DNA of 8,441 nucleotides from STF1-107 sp964457935 (GTDB lineage Bacteria > Bacillota > Clostridia > Christensenellales > UBA1242), in the NCBI GenBank assembly GCA_964457935.1, contig CAYWFC010000036.1, positions 1 through 8,441 of the forward strand. The letters are read 5' to 3'. This document shows positions 5,290-8,441 of this stretch, one piece after another (position 1 is the first letter of the stretch; each line of letters opens with the position of its first letter). A program made the position numbers and the translations under genes. The notes beneath the pieces were generated by a model that worked only from the letters and a program-made list of their open reading frames with translations, did not search any database and was not told the DNA's origin.

Positions 5290-6954
5290 ATGTACCAAGC
5301 ATTATACAGAAAATATCGTCCGCAGACATTCGACGCGGTCATAGGACAAAATCACATCACTCAGACCTTGATCAATCAAGTCAAGACGGGCAATGTTTCA
5401 CACGCATATTTATTCACTGGTAGTCGTGGCATAGGCAAGACCACTTGCGCCAAGATATTCGCCAAAGCGATGAATTGCCTCAATCCGCAGAACGGTTCGC
5501 CATGTGGCGAGTGCGAAGTGTGCCAAGCGCTATCGCAACCAAACAGCACTGATATAGTAGAGATGGACGCAGCGTCCAACAATAGAGTAGACGAGATCAG
5601 AGACCTGCGCGAAAAAGTGAAATACCCACCTATCGTCGCTAAGAAGAAAGTGTACATCATAGACGAAGTGCATATGCTGACTGACAGTGCCTTCAATGCT
5701 CTGCTCAAGACTCTCGAAGAGCCACCTGCTCATGTGGTGTTTATACTGGCTACTACTGAGATACACAAATTGCCTGCGACTATACTATCTAGATGTACGA
5801 GATTTGACTTTAGATTGGTGGAACTGGATGACCTGAAGCAATTTTTGACAGGCATATTTAGCCAAGCAGGCATTACCTGCGACGAGGACAGTTTGCTCGC
5901 CATTTGCAAGGCAGGCGAAGGTAGTGTGAGAGATACCTTGTCTATAGCAGACAGTGTGAGTGCGTATTGCTCTCAGCACATCACTTATGACAAGACTGTG
6001 GACGTGCTAGGCCTATCTAGCATAGAGATAGTGCACAACATCATCAATGCCATGCTGGACGGCGACATCAAGGGGCTATTCGACGCCATCAAGCACAGTC
6101 TCGACCAGAGCAAGAACATCTCTGTATTGACCAAAGAACTGTGCGAAAATCTCAAGAATATCATATTGATCAAGAGCGGGGTGACTGACCCGAAAACTCT
6201 CAATCTGATGCCGAGCGACGTGGAGAAGATATCTCCGCTGGCATCAAAAGCAGATATGGCTATGCTGAGCACTATGTTTGAGAAGCTGAGTGCCGTCGAG
6301 CTGGATCTGAAGTTTAGTCTCAATCCTCGCATAATGCTCGAATCGACGTGCTTGGCGTGTATGACGGAAAAAAAAACTAATTTTGTAGCCTCTGCACCTA
6401 AATCTGAAAGCGCATCTGCACAGCCAGTGACAGGCACTCTTGCCACTCCAAAGGCACAAAACACCACACAGCCTGTAGATGCACCTAGACCTGCAGACAC
6501 ACCTGCACAGCCTATAGATACATCTAAATCAACAGATGTGCCTATACAATCAGTAGCGGACACATCCAACTCTGCACCAGTCACTATGACTAAATCTGCA
6601 AGCGCATCTGTACAGCCGGTAGTGGGCGCGCCTAGCACCAATGTGGATAGATTGTGGGGATATGTATTGCTAGGGACGAAAGAGAGAGGACTATTCGCGC
6701 TGTACACTTCGCTCGACGCAGTGGATAGCGTGAAACTAGTAGGCGACACTATAGAGTTAGTCACTCACGACAAGAGTAGCTACGACATCATCGCTGACCC
6801 TGACAGAAAGAATATCATTTTGGATATCGCGCGTGGCGTGGATAGCGCTGTGGCGAATATCAATATTACTTACGATGATAGCATCAAATCTACTGATGAA
6901 ATCATAAATAAATTAAGGAACGAATTCGGCGACTTGCTGAAAATCAAAAAATAA
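5290..6954 (+). CDS. dnaX: DNA polymerase III subunit tau (gamma by frameshift)
   Basis: This 554-residue clamp-loader ATPase loads the sliding clamp and organises the replicase. It opens with YQALYRKYRPQTFDAVIGQ. The Walker A motif is GSRGIGKTT (44-52) and the zinc module uses Cys63, Cys72, Cys75 and Cys78. Walker B is YIIDEVH (122-128), sensor 1 includes TT at 155-156, and SRC with Arg168 is the arginine finger. The oligomerising domain III runs to about residue 358. Next comes a low-complexity linker (about 364-450) rich in Pro, Ala, Thr and Ser, with an internal repeat, then a tau-specific C-terminal domain (about 451-554). Nine A residues at the end of domain III probably allow a short gamma form (separate entry). 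The start codon directly follows the sigH stop. Its ribosome binding site AAAGGAG (5278-5284) lies inside the end of sigH, which suggests coupling. The dnaX-ybaB-recR order downstream is widely conserved. Confidence 0.97.
   Translation: MYQALYRKYRPQTFDAVIGQNHITQTLINQVKTGNVSHAYLFTGSRGIGKTTCAKIFAKAMNCLNPQNGSPCGECEVCQALSQPNSTDIVEMDAASNNRVDEIRDLREKVKYPPIVAKKKVYIIDEVHMLTDSAFNALLKTLEEPPAHVVFILATTEIHKLPATILSRCTRFDFRLVELDDLKQFLTGIFSQAGITCDEDSLLAICKAGEGSVRDTLSIADSVSAYCSQHITYDKTVDVLGLSSIEIVHNIINAMLDGDIKGLFDAIKHSLDQSKNISVLTKELCENLKNIILIKSGVTDPKTLNLMPSDVEKISPLASKADMAMLSTMFEKLSAVELDLKFSLNPRIMLESTCLACMTEKKTNFVASAPKSESASAQPVTGTLATPKAQNTTQPVDAPRPADTPAQPIDTSKSTDVPIQSVADTSNSAPVTMTKSASASVQPVVGAPSTNVDRLWGYVLLGTKERGLFALYTSLDAVDSVKLVGDTIELVTHDKSSYDIIADPDRKNIILDIARGVDSAVANINITYDDSIKSTDEIINKLRNEFGDLLKIKK
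6367..6388 (+). promoter_or_regulatory. A9 slippage/frameshift site in dnaX
   Basis: A run of exactly nine A (6368-6376) covers the end of codon 360 and codons 361-362. In frame zero it reads GAA AAA AAA ACT AAT. One extra A in the mRNA, or a -1 ribosomal shift, gives AAC TAA, so the protein stops after residue 363. One A fewer, or a +1 shift, gives CTA ATT TTG TAG and stops after residue 365. Either product ends just after domain III, where gamma subunits end. The dnaX genes of Thermus thermophilus (transcriptional slippage on A9) and E. coli (ribosomal -1 shift on A6G) are known precedents. I see no clear stimulatory Shine-Dalgarno sequence upstream and no strong hairpin just after it, which favours transcriptional slippage. 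Confidence 0.6.
6399..6627 (+). repeat. Imperfect direct repeat in the dnaX linker
   Basis: Two 37-base segments, 6399-6435 and 6591-6627, match at about 30 of 37 positions. Both encode KSxSASxQPV. The intervening region repeats shorter Pro-Ala-Thr-Asp phrases (QPVDAPRPADTPAQPIDT). This fits linker growth by local duplication and is probably tolerated because the linker is unstructured. Confidence 0.65.
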
Positions 6955-6964
6955 GGAGAATATT

Positions 6965-7297
6965 ATGAATAATTTTAGAGGTGGCTTCGGTGGCGGAAAT
7001 ATGCAAAACATAATGCGCCAAGCCCAAAAAATGCAAGAAGACATGATGAAAGCACAGGAAGAACTAGCAAACTCTGTAGTCACTGCCACTGCAGGCGGTG
7101 GTATGGTAGAGATACAGATGACTGGCAAAAAGGTCATCAAATCTATCAAATTAAAGAGAGAAGCAGTAGACCCTGACGACATCGAGATGCTAGAGGACTT
7201 GCTCGTAGCGTGCATAAATGACGCGAACAACAAAGTCGACGCACTCAGTCAGGAGAAAATGGGAGGTTTAGGCGGAGCATTAGGCGGACTGATGTAG
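6965..7297 (+). CDS. ybaB: Nucleoid-associated protein, YbaB/EbfC family
   Basis: This 110-residue protein, by family, forms a dimer that binds DNA and contributes to nucleoid organisation. The N-terminus is Gly-rich with GGFGGGNMQNIMRQAQKMQ (6-24). It continues into a helix, the conserved TATAGGGMVEIQMTGKKVIKSI core (about 40-61), a second helical region with ACINDANNKV, and a Gly- and Met-rich tail. Length and pattern are typical. The ribosome binding site AAGGAGAA (6953-6960) overlaps the dnaX stop codon, and the ATG follows at a short, normal distance. Its place between dnaX and recR is the usual one and supports the call. Confidence 0.93.
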   Translation: MNNFRGGFGGGNMQNIMRQAQKMQEDMMKAQEELANSVVTATAGGGMVEIQMTGKKVIKSIKLKREAVDPDDIEMLEDLLVACINDANNKVDALSQEKMGGLGGALGGLM

Positions 7298-7308
7298 CCG
7301 GTACTCGT

Positions 7309-7908
7309 ATGAAGAATACTATAGCATCTATGGAGAGATTGACCAACAATCTCTCAAAATTGCCTAGCGTGGGCAAAAAAACTGCGCAAAGATACGCTTA
7401 CTCTATCATCAATGGCGACGTGGCATTCGCGCGCGAGCTGGCTGAGAGCATAATGGATGCCAAAAACAACATCCACCTGTGCGCTGTGTGTGGTAATTTC
7501 ACTGACAAAGAAGTGTGCGACGTGTGCGCCAATCCTAACAAACAACCTATCATCTGCGTGGTCAAAGAGCCAAAAGATGTGTTCGCTATGGAGAAAGTGC
7601 GTGACTTCAAGGGGTCGTACCACATTTTGCATGGGGTGATCAATCCTCTAGAGAACAAAGGTCCCAATGACCTAAACATCAAGAGCCTTATCGGCAGACT
7701 CAGCGCAGAAAAGATAGAAGAAGTCATCATCGCGACCAATCCTGACGTCGAGGGCGAAGCAACCGCTATGTACCTAGCCAATCTCATCAAGCCTCTCGGC
7801 GTGACAGTCAGCCGTCTGGCGCAAGGAGTGGCTATGGGGAGCGAACTGGAGTATCAGGACGAGATCACTCTGTCGCACGCGCTGGAAAATCGCGTCCCTA
7901 TCCAATAA
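7309..7908 (+). CDS. recR: Recombination mediator protein RecR
   Basis: This 199-residue protein matches RecR over its full length. RecR works with RecF and RecO to load RecA at single-stranded gaps. A helix-hairpin-helix DNA-binding motif covers KLPSVGKKTAQRYA (17-30). A four-cysteine zinc finger uses Cys58, Cys61, Cys70 and Cys73. The Toprim domain (about 81-175) includes ICVVKEPKDVFAMEK and ATNPDVEGEATAMYL (142-156). The C-terminal Walker-B-like segment is GSELEYQDEITLSHALENR (177-195). The start at 7309 gives an N-terminus of the same length as Bacillus RecR. There is no Shine-Dalgarno sequence before it or before the in-frame Met at residue 8. Since the ybaB stop is only 11 bases upstream, translation probably relies on coupling. 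It is the last gene of the operon. Confidence 0.96.
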   Translation: MKNTIASMERLTNNLSKLPSVGKKTAQRYAYSIINGDVAFARELAESIMDAKNNIHLCAVCGNFTDKEVCDVCANPNKQPIICVVKEPKDVFAMEKVRDFKGSYHILHGVINPLENKGPNDLNIKSLIGRLSAEKIEEVIIATNPDVEGEATAMYLANLIKPLGVTVSRLAQGVAMGSELEYQDEITLSHALENRVPIQ

Positions 7909-7929
7909 TGTCCGAATATTGACCAAAAT

Positions 7930-7950
7930 GGCGCTCTGCGAGCCTGTTTT
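7930..7950 (+). terminator. Weak candidate terminator after recR
   Basis: GCTC-TGC-GAGC (7933-7943), or an alternative GGC/GCC stem with one mismatch (7930-7944), is followed by CTGTTTT. The stem is short and the T tract is only four bases, so efficiency is doubtful. It is the only terminator-like structure between recR and the tRNA-Ala promoter apart from the long hairpin that follows. Confidence 0.3.
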
Positions 7951-7960
7951 CGGCGCGATA

Positions 7961-8016
7961 TGAGAGAAATGCGAAAATTTTATGAAAATTTTGTAGATTT
8001 TTTCGTATTTCTCTTG
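7961..8016. repeat. Long inverted repeat abutting the tRNA-Ala promoter
   Basis: Bases 7964-7977 (GAGAAATGCGAAAA) and 8000-8013 (TTTTCGTATTTCTC) pair over 14 positions with one G-U. Three more pairs, two of them G-U, extend the stem into the first three bases of the -35 box at 8014. The 22-base centre holds AAAATTTT twice (7974-7981, 7985-7992). No T tract follows in either direction, so it is not a normal terminator. The A/T tracts could act as an UP element for the promoter, or the repeat could be an operator. Confidence 0.55.
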
Positions 8017-8042
8017 ACAAACGCTTTCTAAAGTGCTAAATT
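8014..8042 (+). promoter_or_regulatory. Promoter of tRNA-Ala
   Basis: A perfect TTGACA (8014-8019) is followed after 17 bases by TAAATT (8037-8042), preceded by TGC, an extended -10. Transcription would start near 8049, about ten bases before the mature tRNA. Upstream A/T tracts fit a strong stable-RNA promoter. Confidence 0.8.
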
Positions 8043-8058
8043 AAGAGAGCATTGTTAT

Positions 8059-8135
8059 GGGGGTATAGCTCAGTTGGCTAGAGCACCTGCCTTGCAAGCA
8101 GGGGGTCATCGGTTCAAGTCCGATTATCTCCACCA
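8059..8135 (+). tRNA. tRNA-Ala (anticodon TGC)
   Basis: This is a complete 77-base tRNA with encoded CCA. The acceptor GGGGGTA pairs with TATCTCC and includes the G3-U70 pair that identifies alanine tRNAs. The D stem is GCTC/GAGC. The anticodon stem CCTGC/GCAGG encloses CTTGCAA with anticodon TGC at 8093-8095. The T arm is ATCGG-TTCAAGT-CCGAT. It has its own promoter and is the first transcribed element after the recR operon. Confidence 0.97.
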
Positions 8136-8163
8136 AAGTATTCGACACCCCCGTTGGATACTT
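8136..8163 (+). other. Hairpin directly after the tRNA-Ala CCA end
   Basis: AAGTATTCGA (8136-8145) pairs with TTGGATACTT (8154-8163) over ten positions, two of them G-U, around the loop CACCCCCG. It begins at the base after the encoded CCA, so it is a likely 3' trailer structure that guides tRNA 3' maturation. No T tract follows immediately. Confidence 0.5.
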
Positions 8164-8226
8164 AATGCGTCGCATTTATTTGATTTTATCATCACATATT
8201 TTGGGTGTTCAATAAATGCGATTTTT
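8164..8226 (+). terminator. Terminator with competing hairpin after tRNA-Ala
   Basis: TCGCATTTATT (8170-8180) and AATAAATGCGA (8211-8221) are perfect 11-base inverted repeats followed by TTTTT (8222-8226), the form of an intrinsic terminator with a long loop. The left arm can instead pair with AATGCG at 8164-8169, giving a small alternative hairpin (AATGC-GTC-GCATT) with a T-rich tail. The two folds exclude each other. Confidence 0.5.
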
Positions 8227-8230
8227 AATT

Positions 8231-8284
8231 TGTTAAACATTTTGTTTAATATATCCATAACATCTTTACAAATCTATTGTAAAG
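8231..8284 (+). other. Two further small hairpins in the tRNA spacer
   Basis: TGTTAAAC (8231-8238) pairs with GTTTAATA (8244-8251) around ATTTT, with one G-U. CTTTACAA (8264-8271) pairs perfectly with TTGTAAAG (8277-8284) around ATCTA. The second is followed a few bases later by CCCCTTTTTG. Both are AT-rich and could be weak terminators or simply products of base composition. No gene is visible in the 263-base spacer 8136-8398. The open frame there begins inside tRNA-Ala and is not credible. Confidence 0.35.
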
Positions 8285-8308
8285 CAATCCCCTTTTTGTT
8301 TATCAAAG

Positions 8309-8390
8309 ATATGGTGGAGATTTTGGTGAGAGTGATTAGTCGTACTCGTAGGGGGTCATCAGGATCATTTTGATTTATTCAAACACATAT
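8309..8390 (+). pseudogene. Degenerate tRNA-Ala-like remnant
   Basis: GGGGGTCATC at 8351-8360 is identical to tRNA-Ala 8101-8110, and the similarity extends either side with gaps: TGG-AGAG where the tRNA has TGGCTAGAG, and GATTTATTC then ACA where it has GATTATCTCC then ACCA. ATCAG-GATCATT-TTGAT (8358-8374) folds as a T arm with a seven-base loop. The acceptor and anticodon stems no longer pair. This suggests a decayed tRNA copy, or the trace of a past integration at the tRNA 3' end. Chance resemblance cannot be excluded. Confidence 0.35.
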
Positions 8391-8398
8391 CTTCCCCT

Positions 8399-8441
8399 AG
8401 AGATGTAGCTCAGCCGGTTAGAGCACCACCCTGATAAGGTG
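8399..8441 (+). tRNA. tRNA-Ile (anticodon GAT), 5' part, cut by the window end
   Basis: The 5' half of a tRNA is present: acceptor strand AGAGATG, then TA, D stem GCTC/GAGC with loop AGCCGGTTA, anticodon stem CCACC pairing with GGTG before the window ends, and loop CTGATAA with anticodon GAT at 8433-8435. The 3' half lies outside. An A at position 1 also occurs in E. coli tRNA-Ile(GAT). I see no strong promoter of its own in the preceding bases. Confidence 0.9.

Noticed and set aside
5985..6764. Long minus-strand open frame (259 codons) opposite dnaX
   Set aside because: It mirrors the dnaX codons, is rich in Ser, Ala and Val as expected for a shadow, and has no ribosome binding site or promoter. 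The dnaX reading is certain.
8074..8373. Open frame of 99 codons on the plus strand after recR
   Set aside because: It begins inside tRNA-Ala, its first residues are translated tRNA, it has no ribosome binding site, and it crosses the hairpin-rich spacer.
8059..8441. tRNA-Ala and tRNA-Ile as the spacer of an rRNA operon
   Set aside because: The usual order is Ile then Ala between 16S and 23S. Here the order is reversed, tRNA-Ala has its own promoter, a terminator-like structure separates them, and no rRNA sequence is present.

Overview
The window looks like chromosomal housekeeping DNA from a member of the Bacillota (Firmicutes), most likely an uncultured Clostridia-like or related lineage. 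The grounds are a Mini-ribonuclease III gene (mrnC), the cysS/mrnC/rlmB/sigH neighbourhood known from Bacillus, a SigH-type sigma factor closely resembling Bacillus SigH, and AGGAGG-type ribosome binding sites. mrnC ends in TGA, so the standard bacterial code applies. No species can be named from this sequence.

Layout. Bases 1-190 are AT-rich, purine-biased and carry degenerate direct repeats but no convincing gene. From 191 to 3515 everything is on the minus strand. In transcription order this is an unrecognised helical 144-residue protein, cysS, tRNA-Arg(CCG), an MTA/SAH-nucleosidase-like protein and an NT5C-family nucleotidase. The two nucleotide/nucleoside genes are the most distal, and the last one is clearly more AT-rich than its neighbours. 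Bases 3516-3624 are a divergent control region. From 3625 to 7908 there is one tight plus-strand operon: mrnC, rlmB, sigH, dnaX, ybaB (ebfC), recR. After it come a strong promoter, tRNA-Ala(TGC), a hairpin-rich 263-base spacer with an apparent decayed tRNA, and the 5' half of tRNA-Ile(GAT), cut by the window end.

How the genes fit together. The rightward operon joins two normally separate modules: rRNA maturation plus sigma factor (mrnC processes 23S rRNA precursor, rlmB methylates 23S rRNA, sigH), and DNA replication/recombination (dnaX clamp loader, YbaB nucleoid protein, RecR repair). cysS and three tRNAs add translation functions.

The most notable observations are these. (1) A run of nine A residues in dnaX at the end of the clamp-loader core has stop codons immediately after it in both alternative frames, which predicts production of a short gamma form. 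(2) A promoter upstream of mrnC has its -10 box only six bases before the ATG, which predicts a leaderless operon mRNA. (3) The cysS promoter is embedded in the terminator of the preceding gene. (4) The nucleosidase has Asn where the catalytic Asp of MTA/SAH nucleosidases is expected. (5) A degenerate tRNA-Ala-like sequence lies between tRNA-Ala and tRNA-Ile. I see no CRISPR array, insertion sequence, phage gene or defence system, and no wholly new system can be claimed.
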